From Aralia elata (taxonomy: Eukaryota; Streptophyta; Magnoliopsida; Apiales; Araliaceae), in assembly GCA_034770075.1 (NCBI GenBank), contig CM068378.1:42250508-42314507 (forward strand): a stretch of 64,000 nucleotides of DNA, written 5' to 3'. The stretch's first letter is position 1, and every line of letters starts with the position of its first letter. Shown piece by piece: positions 44,879 through 57,574 of this stretch. A program made the position numbers and the translations under genes. The notes beneath the pieces were generated by a model. It was not told the DNA's origin, searched no databases, and saw only the letters and a list, made by a program, of their open reading frames with translations.

Positions 44879-46789
44879 TGAAAGTAGTATGCACACAAGC
44901 CAATCATATTTGATATGATGTAGCATATACTTTGTAATCTTATTCATTTATTTAATAAAGGAATTGATTTTTATTAAAAGGCATTTTATATTATCTACAT
45001 GGTGCTGTTATATTAAATGTGATAAACCCATAGTTTTTGAGCAATGCTTTTAGAATCATGATGGTGATCATGCTAATGAGATCTAAATTCAAGATAGCTC
45101 ACAAACTAAAATTGTTCCTAATCGTTGGATTACTAAATTGGGGATTAGTGAATCCGGATAGATTAGTACATACGTTGCTTGCTCTTATGAAGAGGATGAT
45201 TGATCTCATAATCATTTGTGTGGAGACACTAAAGCAAGTATGTAGGTGCTTATTGAAGAATAAGTTCACTGAACGTGACTCGCTAAGGAATACCTAATGG
45301 AGTTTTACTCGGCTGTCAATAGGAGTTCCTCTAGTGATAGTAGTACAAGTGATCCTTAGACTTGAGATCATCATAGTATCTTGTGTATGATAAGTTATAC
45401 TTTGACATGTCCCTTAAGACCTTTAGGGTATATCAAAGGGTATGATTGGGTATAATAAGTTGTACATGGAGATAGGTGAATGATCAACAAAGAATCTACC
45501 ACGTCTAGTAAAAGATGTGAATGTCCTATGTGATTCGATAAATGATAACTCAGTAGTCCTTGGCCAAGGCAGAATGAAATTAGAAAGGAGTTTCTAATTT
45601 GCATTATTTAGAGTTGTGCATTTGGGAATCGAAATACATATAATTAAATAAAATAAGACTTGACAGAAATTCCATGTCTTATATTTAATTGGGACATTGT
45701 ATGGTAGAAGGATTGAATTGTACGGTAACTATTTACTCAAAGGTTCTTTTGTGATTAATGTTGAAATCTATATTATCTGGAAAGTCGTTGATCGCTAAGG
45801 GGGCTTACCCTTATTGTAGAATAAATATTATTTATTTAAATGAATTAAATAGTTTAATTTATTTATTTAAATAAGATTAGAATTGTTCTAATTGATTTAT
45901 TCACAACCGGTTTAATATGGAGAACCTAAAGGGTCACACCGCAAAAGGAAAATATTTATTTAAGAAGTAAATGGCATAATTGTAATAATAAGTTAAGTGT
46001 ATTTAATTTAATCTATGGAGATAGAATAAATTAAATAGCTTAATATTTATTATTTAATATTTTGGAAATATTAAATATAAATTAATAAGAGGAGTCTTAT
46101 TATTATTATTACTATTACTATTATTTAATTCCTAATAGGGATTGGGAATTAATTAATATTACTATTATTTAATTCCTAATAGGGATTGGGAATTAATTAA
46201 TATAACTATTATTTAATTCCTAATAGGGATTGAGAATTAATTAATAGAAGTACTCTCTCTCATTAATTCCTAATTGGATTAGGAATATAATTAAAGGAGT
46301 TTAATTAAAATAGAAACCCTAATCCTAAATAGTTTAGGGAAGGGGTTTTCCTACATCTATAAATAAGAGAAGTCTTATCATAGATTAGTGTTACACACTC
46401 TTGCATTAGATTGTGGAGAGTACTTACAATTTCTATAGAGATAGAAAACTAGGGTTTTGCCAAACACCCATCTTCTTGAATAGGTATTATTCCTTGGTGG
46501 ATCACCTCTAGAGGCCAAACACTTGGGTGGCTAACATTGATCAAAGGAAAGAATCACACCGTTGAATTCAAGGAGAACGCGAAGGAATTGGAGTTGAACT
46601 TGTACCTGAGGAAGCTAGAATTCTACAAGGGTATAATTCTTATTCTCTATCTCTTTCGTTTAATTAATAATTGTGCATAAAGAACGATCATGGTGATGGT
46701 TTGTATAAAAAAATTAAAATCCGTTTTGTCGCGCTTCCGCTATATTTATGTAATTTGATTGCATGCTCGCGTTACATACAAACCTAACA
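44879..46789 (+). mobile_element. Copia C 3' LTR (1911 bp)
   Basis: Almost identical to the 5' LTR, including the 44 bp triplication, and followed by the GATAT duplication. Confidence 0.96.
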
Positions 46790-48890
46790 GATATATCATG
46801 GCGATGGTTTGTATTAAAAATTTAAAATCCATTTTATCACGCTTTCGCCCTATTTATGTAATTTGATTGCATGCTTGCGTTATATACAAACCTAACAGTG
46901 CATTTGGGAATCGAAATACATATAATTAAATAAAATAAGACTTGACAGTAATTCCATGTCTTATGTATAATTGGGACATTGTATGGTAGAAGGATTGAAT
47001 TGTATGGTAGCTATTCACTGAAAGGTTCTTTTGTGATTAATGTTGAAATCTATATTATCTAGAAAGTCGTTGATCGCTAAGGGGCTTACCCTTATTGTAG
47101 AATAAATATTATTTAATTAAATAAATTAAATAATTTAATTTATTTATTTAAATAAGATTAGAATTGTTCTAATTGATTTATTCACAACCGGTTTAATATG
47201 GAGAACCTGAAGGGTTACACCGCAAAAGGAAAAATATTTATTTAAGAAGTAAATGGCATAATTGTAATAATAAGTTAAGTGTATTTAATTTAGTCTATGG
47301 AGATAGAATATGTGGCGCCTCCAAACTCAGGTACTTGAAACTCGTATTTGGTGCATCATGATACCATTTCTTTGAGCTGTTTAATATACTACAAACTTAA
47401 TATTTATATCAGAGTTGTCTATTCCCCAGGTATGGCAACCTTTAATTACATTCCTTACATGTTACATAATATATATGATCACAATACAAAAGACTAATTA
47501 TTACAGATAACACCATACAACTTATTCCTTCAGCTTTCCCTTTCCCTTGTCCTTGCCAGAGCCTTCTAGTCGATCACACTTGTCACGCCCCCGAAAATCC
47601 ACCTGCTAGCTTCTTTTAGTCGGTCGGACTTCGTGCTGACTTGTATAACCTTATTCAAAACATTCATTAACTTAAAGGTAAAGTACACGATAAGTTTCTA
47701 TAAAAACTCGTAATATAATTGATTTAAACCTTATATAGAAATCTTGATTTCTAATAATTAGAGTATAATGCGGAAAAGTGATAATATTATAAAATATCAT
47801 TTGTTCATTGTTACATCATTCCCAAGTTTACTTGTTCTATTATAAATAAGTCCTAAAAGACTTAAAAATAAATCTCCATTTATCTATCTGAGACTTGCAG
47901 TATTAGCAACCAGTTAGTTCCCAGGAAAGAGGGGGTTTCCGTTAAAACGGCGCGCAATTAAATGACCTAACCCTTTTCCTCGTCAGAACTTTCTAGACAT
48001 TGTCAATAATGTTCATCTAACATAGTTAAAATCACTTCTACATCTTCAACTTAAATCTTTATACCTCTCTGTAACCAAAATGTCACTCATATCCATAACT
48101 GGATAGCACCTGACAACTGTACCTATCAGTTTGCCACCTATTAGATATTCCATAATATATAACTTCTATCTATCCAAGGTTCACAGTATCCCATAACAGG
48201 TACTAGTTCCGGCCAGAACGTTGTCTGTGTTTGGATACCCTCACTTGGATATATAGATTCATATCTAATGAATACCTCTTTCATATTTATATTCCCTATC
48301 TATCTGACATTCACAGTATTAATGATAAGATTGTCCATAGAACTGAGGGGCGCATTCTGATAAAGATGGCACCTTACCGGCGCTCATTAAGTGTAACCTC
48401 AGAGCTTATAGGACTTTCAACATCATTTAGATACCCTCATTCAGATGTATAGTTCGTATAGATATTGTATCTAACTTAGTACAACTATGCTAAATGAAAT
48501 AAAGATCAGAGTATAACGCATTCGATGAAATAAAGGATCATAATATATTACATATCATCTGGTTCCATTACATTGTTTTCAGTACTAAGTTATTACAACA
48601 AAAGCCTTTAAAAGACTTAGATTATTCCAAAGTAGTTAATAAAACTAGTAAACAGGTCCTTTCCCTTTATCTGTCCCAGAAGTGCTAGGGATATCATTTA
48701 AAGCTGCAAAGGAAGATATGCGCAAGAATGAGCTACAAATGCTCAGCAAGTTCATTTAAAAATGTAAACACAATGTGTTTGATTTGAAAGATGTCAGGTG
48801 ATGTATAATTGATACTGAGGGTTCCGTACCGGAACCATATATTTCAAATTGTCCTGTCAGTCTTCAATGACTTAGAACCTCTTTGAGTTC

Positions 48891-48925
48891 GGATATCTGG
48901 TAGGTGATCAGCCTCACCAATATCC
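48891..48925 (-). other. GATCAG-loop hairpin in G8 LTR
   Basis: GGATAT/ATATCC (48891-48896, 48920-48925), TGGT/ACCA (48898-48901, 48916-48919) and AGG/CCT (48902-48904, 48912-48914) pair around TGATCAG. The outer stem differs completely from G1, G2 and G7, but the loop is kept. Confidence 0.6.
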
Positions 48926-49409
48926 TAGGAGTATGCATATCATCCTACCACATTTTTGGTCAATTTAAGTTAATTGCCAATATTGGTCAATTCATTTAAT
49001 TGCCAATTTAAACCTTATTTGAAGGTTTGTTGGACCACCTTCCATCCACGGTGTCCCTTTTACTCAGTATAGATGTCATACCAAAACAATTTGGCTTGAC
49101 ACAATAAATTTAAGCTCAAACAGTCAATAAATGATTTCATTTCTTAAGTTATGCTGAACAAGTAGCAATAACTTCACAATAATTGATAGCAAGACATAAA
49201 TGAATTGCTTAAATGTAATAAGGTTCGGAGACTTGCCTCGTATATCTTTTACAGATAAATATAACAGTCTACACGTTCGTCGTAAATCCTACACGATTAT
49301 AAGTTCATGTAGACCAATTAAGCGTTTAACGATTAAATCTTTTAAGTTTTATTTCGGGTATCATAACCGCATATAAATAAGACTTCTTTTATAACATATG
49401 AAATAATTT

Positions 49410-49740
49410 TAGCAGTATATCTACTTATAGAATGAAGATTTTTCAATTATATTAAAAATAAATTGAACATTATAACTGCTTGCAAAAATGAATATTCGGC
49501 TTTTATATTTGAGAAAATTTCAGCATTATAACTGCTTATAAAATGAATATTCGGCTATTATATTTGAGAAAATTTCAGCATTATAACTGCTTGTAAAATG
49601 AATATGTTTACTAAAATAGTTGAAGAAATTCGGACATAATAACTGCTTATAAAAGTATATTTTCTAATATATAAGAGAAATAAATTGGACATTATAACTG
49701 CTTATAAAAGTATATTTTAACTAAATATATAAAGAAGAAT
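49410..49740 (-). repeat. About 63 bp tandem repeats in G8 LTR
   Basis: About five units share CATTATAACTGCTTATAAAATGAATAT-like sequence, then TTTGAGAAAATTTCAG or a diverged form. Confidence 0.75.
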
Positions 49741-49920
49741 GAAAATAATAACCACTAGAGTAATACCTCTTGTAGTTGCTAGTTTTACTTCCAATCGGGT
49801 AGCGCTTCGATGCTTAGAAAGTAATTTTTTTATCTCACAATATCTCTAAGAATATAAATATAGAGTGTTTTTGCTCTTGAACTGCTCTTAAAAAGTAGTA
49901 AGGAATGAATGAACTAAGCT

Positions 49921-49932
49921 TGCTATTTATAG
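49921..49932 (-). promoter_or_regulatory. Candidate TATA box of G8 LTR
   Basis: The minus strand reads CTATAAATAGCA, followed downstream (leftward) by leader-like sequence. Confidence 0.55.
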
Positions 49933-49967
49933 AAAAACCAAGTTTCGCTAATTGCACGTTAGGGGCT

Positions 49968-50090
49968 CGGCTTATTACACTTTGCACCCAGCTTATTACA
50001 CTTTGGTACCTAGGTTAATTACACTTTAAGCTAAGAAAAAGTGATTAATTACACTTTAGTACCTAGGTTAATTACACTTTAGTACCTGGC
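49968..50090. repeat. Short direct repeats TTAATTACACTTTAGTACCTAGG
   Basis: The motif TTACACTTT(G/A)GTACC(T)AGG and close variants occur about five times just upstream of the minisatellite. Confidence 0.7.
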
Positions 50091-50316
50091 GTGTGCCAGG
50101 CGTAAGCCGGCGTGTGCCAGGCGTAAGCACGACAATGCGTAAGCACGACAATGCGTGAGCACGACAATGCGTAAGCACGTCAAAGCGTAAACACGACAAA
50201 GCGTAAGCACGACAAAACGTAAGCACGTCAAATCGTAAGCACGACAAAGCGTATGCATGACAATGCGTAAGCACGACAATGCGTAAGCACGTCAAAGTGT
50301 AAGCACGACAAATCAT
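50090..50316. repeat. 16 bp minisatellite GTAAGCACGACAAAGC in G8 LTR
   Basis: About 14 units with small changes (AATGC, AAAGC, CGTCAAA). It generates long but repetitive minus-strand open frames rich in Cys, Leu and Val (50068-50316), which I do not regard as genes. Confidence 0.92.
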
Positions 50317-51259
50317 TTTGTCCGTGTAAGCACGATACAGCTGCTTGGCGAAAAATTTTTATTTGACCAAATTTATCGTTTACACGATATAATCACAAAA
50401 CACCTGCTTCGAAATATCATTTGGATCTTTATTTAAGCACATAGGATACAAAATTCGAATCTCATTAGTGCTTAAGGTTTTAAACTTCTCGATACCTAGT
50501 TTTAGGTCACTAAATTAGCTTCTAACCATATACGATCGTATTTATAAGCCTTATAAATATTCAGGGTATTATATTCACCCCTACTTCAAAGAATTTCGTC
50601 CTCGAAATTAACTTTACAGCTAACTTTAGTCATTCAATATCATATTTATAAGTTCTATAAATATTCAGGATATTACATGCTCCCCTCCTTATAAGAATTT
50701 CATCCTCGAAATTAACTTTACAGCTAACTTTAGTCATTAAATATCATATTTATAAGTTCTATAAATATTCAGGATATTACAACACTTAGCTGAAAACATT
50801 TAAGTCAAAGCAAGAATGAGCATTCAATTGTTCAACAAGTAATAACAATTATAATAATGCGCTGAAGAAGTAAATGTTTTCTTTGAGGACTACTTCTACC
50901 ACGAATCAATAGTGGTAAAGTCATTTGAAACTATTCTTAACAACATATCAAATCATTTTAAGATTTCTTTAAAATAGCTGAACAATAAGTCATTTCAAGT
51001 AACAAGAATTTTCTTGAATTTCATGCTGAATAATAAATCAAGGATGAAAGAGTTAAATTCTTTCGAGATTTCAACAATATCCAATTAATTAGGATGAATT
51101 AGCAATACTGCAACAATATTCAATACAAAGGGTTATTCCCAGATTTCATGTTGAGTGATCACAATGGATCAAGGACTGCTAGAGGAATCATCAATTATTA
51201 TTACTGACTACCTCAAGAGTAAACGTTAGCTATAAAAACTAATCTTTACTCTTCCGCAA

Positions 51260-51287
51260 GTACGTAAGGGGATCAGCCTCATTGTAC
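51260..51287 (-). other. GATCAG-loop hairpin in G7 LTR
   Basis: GTAC (51260-51263) pairs with GTAC (51284-51287), and AGG (51267-51269) with CCT (51277-51279), around the GATCAG loop. Confidence 0.55.
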
Positions 51288-52812
51288 CCGAGATTATACA
51301 TAATTCTCAAACATAGTGCGCGGTCGGGCTACCGATAATAAAGTTTTCCCTGATTTATTTTTCAGGGTTGTTCATCTCAGTCTTACATCATAAGTTCGTA
51401 CCACATCAATATGGTTTGGATTGCTTTCAAAGAAATACTTTGAGTTCAACATATTATAATAATTTTGATCTAGCCAAATCAAATGGCATATATCTTTAAT
51501 AACGAATTAGTTCTAATAATATTCGACAAATACTTTTCAAACCGTGTCTAGCTGGGACAAATAGCTTAGACAATCTTTATACTAGGTATACATACCGAAA
51601 TTTAATAGTATGTATCAGAACTTGTCAACGAATTTTGAATTCAAGGGTAATTGATAATGTACAATAGTTCATACAAGTGGGGACACTTGTATAACCAAAC
51701 TTATAATACAAATTTTCAATATGAGTCATAGCTATTCAGTAATGAGATACTTTTAACAATGAACGAATCGAAGGAATTCAAATTTATAATAATATAACAA
51801 TTTTTACAAGTGAGGACACTTGTACAAAGAACAGAACAATTTTGATTATAAATGCATCACATGAGACAATATCGAGATATTTGAAATCAATAGATAGCTT
51901 GAATAAAGTTTAAGAATACTTGCATAACATATGGATCCATTGCATAAAGTAAATGCAAGGGTTAAGATAATTGCTCAACAAGAAAGAGTTCAGATACTTG
52001 CACAGTAAAGAAAGAGTTCAGATACTTGCACAGTAAAGAAAGAGTTCAGATATTTGCATAACATACGGAGCCAATTCATAATGTAAATGAAAAGGATAGA
52101 ATAGTTGCTCAATAATAGATTGAGTTAAAAACTTGCATAAACTGAATCCATTTCATAAAATAAATGAAAATGATAGGATACTTACATAAACGAATAACAA
52201 AGATCATTATGGATATGAATAATTAACAATAATTATTTACGAGCATACTTTGAAATTGATAACTCATGTTGAGTTAGGAACTAGCATAACATATACCTGT
52301 TTGCACAAAATAAAAGTAGTGCGTAAGGTTTAGATACTTGCCTTGGTCGTTGACTACTGCTACGCAATTTAATATGACTTCTTTCGTAAGACCTACCAGT
52401 CATAAGATTGATCTTTCAATCAACAAATCATATTATATCTTATAATATCACTTCTTTATAAGTAAATTATCTAATATTTAATCACATACTCAAATATTAG
52501 ATAACATATTAACACCATACGCATTCATAATTCTAAAACTAGCACAGATCAAGTCTTTAATAGTGTTCAATATAGTATACTGAGTGGTTTCCCACAAACA
52601 ACCAACAAACTAGTTTCTGTCTCGTCTACACTATTTTCACAGTGAGTTAGATCGGTTGCTATTAGATCGGTTGCTAGTTCGTATATACCTCCGCTCCCTG
52701 AAGGAATTGTTTAGCCCAGATACTATACATCGACTATTAAAGAGTACAACTGTACCACTACTTTATGAATTAATATTAAGTCTTTCTTTATGATCCCGTA
52801 GGTTAAGTACCC

Positions 52813-53045
52813 AATCCAGCAAACTAGATTCTAAATCTAGCAAACTAGATGGTAATCCAGCAAACTGGATTCCAATCTAGCAAATTGGATTCTAACCTAG
52901 ATTACAATCCAGCACACTGGATTCAAACTATTCAATTCAGTCAACTATTTTTTCAATCCAGTAAACTGGATTCACTAACCTACAATACAGCAAACTAGAT
53001 TCACTATTTCAGCAACTGAATACACCTATTCAGCAAGCTGCATTC
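52813..53045. repeat. Array of about ten micro-hairpins in G7 LTR
   Basis: Units such as ATCCAGcaaaCTGGAT, ATCTAGcaaaCTAGAT and TTCAGcaaCTGAA repeat about every 20-30 bp. Left and right arms often change together, so most units remain self-complementary. Confidence 0.75.
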
Positions 53046-56000
53046 AAACAGTTTTCTCCTTTATTAAATAATTCATTTAATCATTCTAAAATGCCATAAA
53101 CATTATACCTCCTTATAAATGACCAAAACCCTTATCAAAAATCTGTATAAACCATATTTAGGGTTTTCGAGCCATAAAAACTCATTTTCCAAATTTTCAA
53201 CTTCACATAAGTAATTAAATTCATTTATCCATAACTTCATCATTTACATGAAAAATAACAAACCATCTTCAAAACAATTTCTTTTCTGGAAATAGACTAT
53301 ATATATCCCTTTATGAAAATATATGTTTTCTGGAATTTTTAAAATCCATTTACTATATTTAAATAGTCCAAAATAGCTAAATCTTGCTATATTTTTTATA
53401 AATCGAAACCTTATTAGAAACTTTTGAAATTTACAGGGTATGTTCCTGATATATACATATACTCCCAGTAATTATTTCATAATTTTTGGAGTTAACCACA
53501 AAGAGTTATTTGGGTATACTCTTGACAGTGGTCCCTCACCATAAAATTCATAACTTTCATCCTACATGGTCAACACTTCTCAAATTTTTATAGGACTCAC
53601 ATAACATCCCATATTATCACACCAAAGTTTTCTAGAATTTTTAGAGCACAAAACATTGACGAAAATGCCCCTGGATGTGAACAGTCAGCAGGCTCTATAG
53701 CCCTTTTTGTTCACTACCCGGACTGTTTGCACCAAAACAGTTCCTACGACTTTTGTACTAATTATTTTTAAGTTCTACCACTTGGTTTTAGTATTTAACT
53801 TATATATCCAGCAACCCTCTTTGACGGATCGCAAAAAGAGTTTGTAGATCTCAAGTTATGAACTTACAAAATGCTAAAAAATTAGGGTTTTCTAATTGTT
53901 TTCAAAACATAGTTTTGTTTATTTTCTTTTCTTAACCATCCAAGCACATCAATATATAAGTTGAGCACAACCAAGCATAAAACATCATTTAACATATAGA
54001 TTAAGGGTTTTATACCCTAAGATCATAACTTCATACCATCAAAAATCAAATCAAAACAAAAATAAATAGTTAGGGTTTTTGTTATACATTTGTTTTATTT
54101 TCTTTCCTCCTTCTTCCTAGGCTTGATTATGGAACCTTGAACACAAAAAACCCCTCCCTTTTCCTTCTCCATGGTTGTCGTGGTCTCTCCTCTTCCTCTC
54201 TCTTTAGATTTTATTTTGGAAAGAAGAATGGATGAAAGAGAAAGAAATAGCTTTTTAATTTCTATTTTCTCTCTATCTAACTTGGAAGAAATGAAGATGA
54301 ACAAGTAACTTTGTTTTATTAAATCTAATACTTGCAATATCTATAGATACATAAAGTATATCTATCCATTTTGCCATTATTAGCTAGTACACCCATTTGA
54401 CAAGCTTGTGATGTGTGATCATTACTTTTTAGTACTTCCTTTTTCAATTCCTACAAGCAAGCTAGGCAAAAATAGACAACTCACCCCATGTGACCTCACA
54501 ATGGACGGATGGCCCCTTTTATTATTGCTTCATTTTTGCTTTTCTTTTATTGTTTTAATGTATTAATCAAGTTGTTAAAAATATCTTCCAAGTGGGTCAC
54601 TAATTGGACTTTAATGAAATTCCTTTTTGGGCTTACTTTTAACTAGTTTAGGCCACTAGTTTTCTAATTTTATTATTCCATGTTTGGTTACTAATTTAAT
54701 AAGTGTTGGGCTAATTTAATAAGTCCACACATTAATTATCCAAGTCCATGATTAATTAAATGAGTGGACTTGGTTAGTAAACTAATTAGGCTAGTCCACT
54801 AGTTTTCCTTACTAATTGGACTATTAAAATTAATCATTCATATATATCATATAATTCTCATTAATTAATACCCATATTAATTAATGTATAAAATTTATTC
54901 ACTTACTATATTCACTTTAATTAAATATTTAATTAACTTACTATCTTACCAATTGTTTAATATTAATATTCTTAGGTTAGTCCACTAATTTAAATAACTA
55001 TTAGTGGGCCCTATTTAACTAACAATTAGTCACATACATTATCCACATAATCATAACATGTATATCATTATTGATAAATAATTATTATACCCATTGAACC
55101 ACATATTGTAAATGAATACATTCAAATATAATCAATACTTATATTTAGTATTCAAATTTCCTTAAGAAAATAAACTCTTATTATTCATAATACACATACA
55201 TCTATTTTAAATACAATTATAACAATAATTGTATTAATCATTAAAATTCATAATCATAGATCAAATTAGGTTTTGATCATCCCTTTATCTTTGTCTCATT
55301 TACCATACCTAGTCAATTTAAAATAAATTCACTAGTCTTACAAATTCATGTCATAAAGAAATAATCATAATAATAATAATAATAATAATCATTTCTTAAA
55401 ATATACTTTTATCATTTAAATAATATAGTAATTATATTTTTGTAAATAATCATATATCTTTAATATAAAAATTAAGTTATTAAAAAAATATAATTTATAA
55501 TTACCAACAATTTCTTTAATAAGAAATTTACTTGAAACCATATATGAAATAAATATATATGTACATATTACATAATTACATTCCTTTCCTTGCACACATT
55601 CCCATACTTGCTTTAATATATAATAAAAAAAATTTATTATATAAAAAAAAAATTCATACGTAAAATTTCTTATTTTAATATATCAAAATCCTTGGGTTAT
55701 TACAGAATAAATTAAATAGCTTAATATTTATTATTTAATATTTTAGAAATATTAAATATAAATTAATAAGAAGAGTCTTATTATTATTATTACTATTACT
55801 ATTATTTACTTCCTAATAGGGATTGAGAATTAATTAATAGAAGTACTCTCTCATGAATTCCTAATTGGATTAGGAGTATACTTAATTAAAAGAGTTTAAT
55901 TAAAATAGAAACCCTAATCCTAAATAGTTTAGGGAAGGCTTTTCCTACATTTATAAATAAGAGAAGTCTTATCATAGATTAGGGTTACACGCTCTTGCAT

Positions 56001-56381
56001 AAGAATTGTGGAGACTACTTATAATTTCTATAGAAATAGAAACTAGGGTTTTGCCAACACTCATCTTCTTGAATAAATATTATTCCTTGGTGGATCACCT
56101 CTAGAGGCCAAACACTTGGGTGGCTAACGTTGATCAAAGGAAGGAATTTAATCGGTGAAATTCAAGGAGAACGCGAAGGAATTGGAGGTGAACTTGTACT
56201 TGACGAAGCTAGAATTCTACAAGGGTATAATTCTTATTCTCAATCTCTTTCGTTTAATTAATAATTGTGCATAAAGAAATATGGTGATGGTTTGTATAAA
56301 ATTTTAAAATCTGATTTTATCGCGCTTTTACTATATTTATGTAATTTGATTGCATGTTCGCGTTATATACAAACTTAACAA

Positions 56382-56395
56382 TGGTATCAAGAGCC
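56382..56395 (+). promoter_or_regulatory. Copia D primer binding site
   Basis: TGGTATCAAGAGCC, identical to that of copia C, lies one base after the LTR end. Confidence 0.9.
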
Positions 56396-57536
56396 AAACT
56401 TTATGCGAATTATTAATTGTTTTGATTCCGTATATGTATGGGTATGTGTTTGGAATAATTTATTGGGCACACTATGTTGTATAAAATCATGGGTTTTGAA
56501 AACAATTGCAGAAAAATCATGTTTTGGATGAAAAACTGATCAAATTCGCAACTGCAGGAAAAACTAACAGTTTCTGGAAGTCGGTGTCGCAGCGCCGTGT
56601 CCCCTCTTTAAAACTGGCGTTGCAGCACCACTGTGCAGAATTTTGTGGTTTTGATTAATTTTTTGTAATTTTTCAATAATTAAAATAAAAGTTATTTTAC
56701 ATGATTTTATAATTAAAATAAAGAGTTATTTTAATCTTAAAATTTGATTCCATGTTAATTAAAATAAAGGAGTTTATTTTAATTTGGAATTTGATTAAAA
56801 AATAAAAGAGTTTATTTTGATTTAAAATTGGATTAAAATAAAAGGAGTTTATTTTGATTCATAATTGGATTTCATGCTAACCAATTAGAGTTGAAATTAG
56901 ATTTCATGCTAACTAATTAGAGTTGAAATTGGATTTTATACTAAACAAATTGGAGTTGAAATTGGATTTCATGCAAATTAATTTGATTTGGTATTGGATT
57001 TCATACTAACTAATATTTCCCATTAAATGATATCGATACATATATGGAATGTTTTATTATTCATGAGATGAATGTTATTTATTGATGCATATGGTGATAT
57101 GTATGATAATAAATGGGATTGATTATGGACTATTGACCAATGTGTGATTGAAATTATTTTAGAGGATGCTTGAATGAATGAGTTTTATAAATGGCATCTG
57201 CGTACCTCGTCTTCTCTAGTTTTTCTTGATGTAAATTCTATATTTCTCCTATATACTTCCCCTTGACTGTTGATCAAGATTTCTATTTATTGTAAATAGT
57301 TTATGTAATAGGATTAGCTAGAATTATTTTGAAGAATTGGAGACCAGGGAGCAAGGAGCGCTTGAAGACCCGTTTGTAATGGAGCCCGGGTTTAAATATA
57401 ATAGTTATATTTAAATTTAGTTCTTGCACCTTAGGTTTGACCTTTTGGTTCACTTGGTGGCTATAGTGAACCAAACTAGAATAAAAGTCCATAATCAATC
57501 CGGGTAGAATATAGTATTCTATATGTGCATGATTAC

Positions 57537-57574
<38 letters not shown>

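Larger units (their letters stand above)
37376..46789 (+). mobile_element. Copia C, complete young autonomous Ty1/copia element
   Basis: The element is 9414 bp with two nearly identical LTRs (37376-39288 and 44879-46789), a perfect GATAT target duplication (37371-37375 and 46790-46794), a tRNA-Met primer site, a 1.65 kb leader, one uninterrupted gag-pol frame and a polypurine tract. It lies in copia LTR E. By eye the LTRs differ at about three places: a T-run length, one T/G, and CAAACTCG against CACCG. That indicates very recent insertion. Confidence 0.97.
29216..46897 (+). mobile_element. Copia LTR E, split by three later insertions
   Basis: Pieces at 29216-29322, 31141-31498, 36126-37375 and 46795-46897 join to one copia LTR of about 1.82 kb, from TGAAAGTAGTATGC to ...CCTAACA. 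The insertions are T2, G6 and copia C. No purine tract precedes it and no primer site follows it, so it behaves as a solo LTR. The flanks AGAAT (29211-29215, in G5) and GTGCA (46898-46902, in the middle of copia LTR F) do not match, which suggests recombination between two different elements. Confidence 0.85.
47581..50781 (-). mobile_element. G8 solo LTR (3.2 kb gypsy), minus strand, inside G7
   Basis: On the minus strand it runs from TGTAATATCCTGAATA (50781) to ...TTTTCGGGGGCGTGACA (47581). Perfect ACACT duplications flank it (47576-47580 and 50782-50786). It carries hairpins at 48721-48750 and 48891-48925, about 63 bp repeats (49410-49740), a minus-strand TATA box CTATAAATAGCA (49921-49932) and a minisatellite (50090-50316). 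Near the U3 start a 60-70 bp segment (TATTTATAAGTTCTATAAATATTCAGG) is duplicated at about 50640-50781. Confidence 0.92.
47311..55704 (-). mobile_element. G7 solo LTR (about 5.2 kb without G8), minus strand
   Basis: On the minus strand it runs from TGTAATAACCCAAGG (55704) to ...GGAGGCGCCACA (47311). Perfect GAATA duplications flank it. It is in the same family as G6. It contains G8, the GATCAG hairpin at 51260-51287, a hairpin CCCTG/CAGGG near 51347-51366, direct repeats near 51980-52050 (AAAGAGTTCAGATACTTGCA), and a micro-hairpin array (52813-53045). The 80-codon minus-strand frame near 54095-54337 lies in CT-rich DNA and looks like chance. Confidence 0.9.
46898..56380 (+). mobile_element. 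Copia D 5' LTR (F), truncated and split by G7
   Basis: The sequence begins in mid-LTR (GTGCATTTGGGAATCG), runs to AGATAGAATA, and resumes after G7 to end ...AACTTAACA before the primer site. The GAATA duplication of G7 lies at 47306-47310 and 55705-55709. Confidence 0.88.

Noticed and set aside
50068..50316. Minus-strand repetitive Cys/Leu/Val frames (82 and 66 codons)
   Set aside because: They are translations of the 16 bp minisatellite in two frames; a repeat without stops stays open by composition.
50090..50316. CRISPR-like array
   Set aside because: The 16 bp units are contiguous with no unique spacers, and the context is a plant retrotransposon.
54095..54337. 80-codon minus-strand Lys/Glu-rich frame in G7
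   Set aside because: It is a CT-rich strand read in reverse and lies in the presumed leader start of the LTR; no motif is visible.
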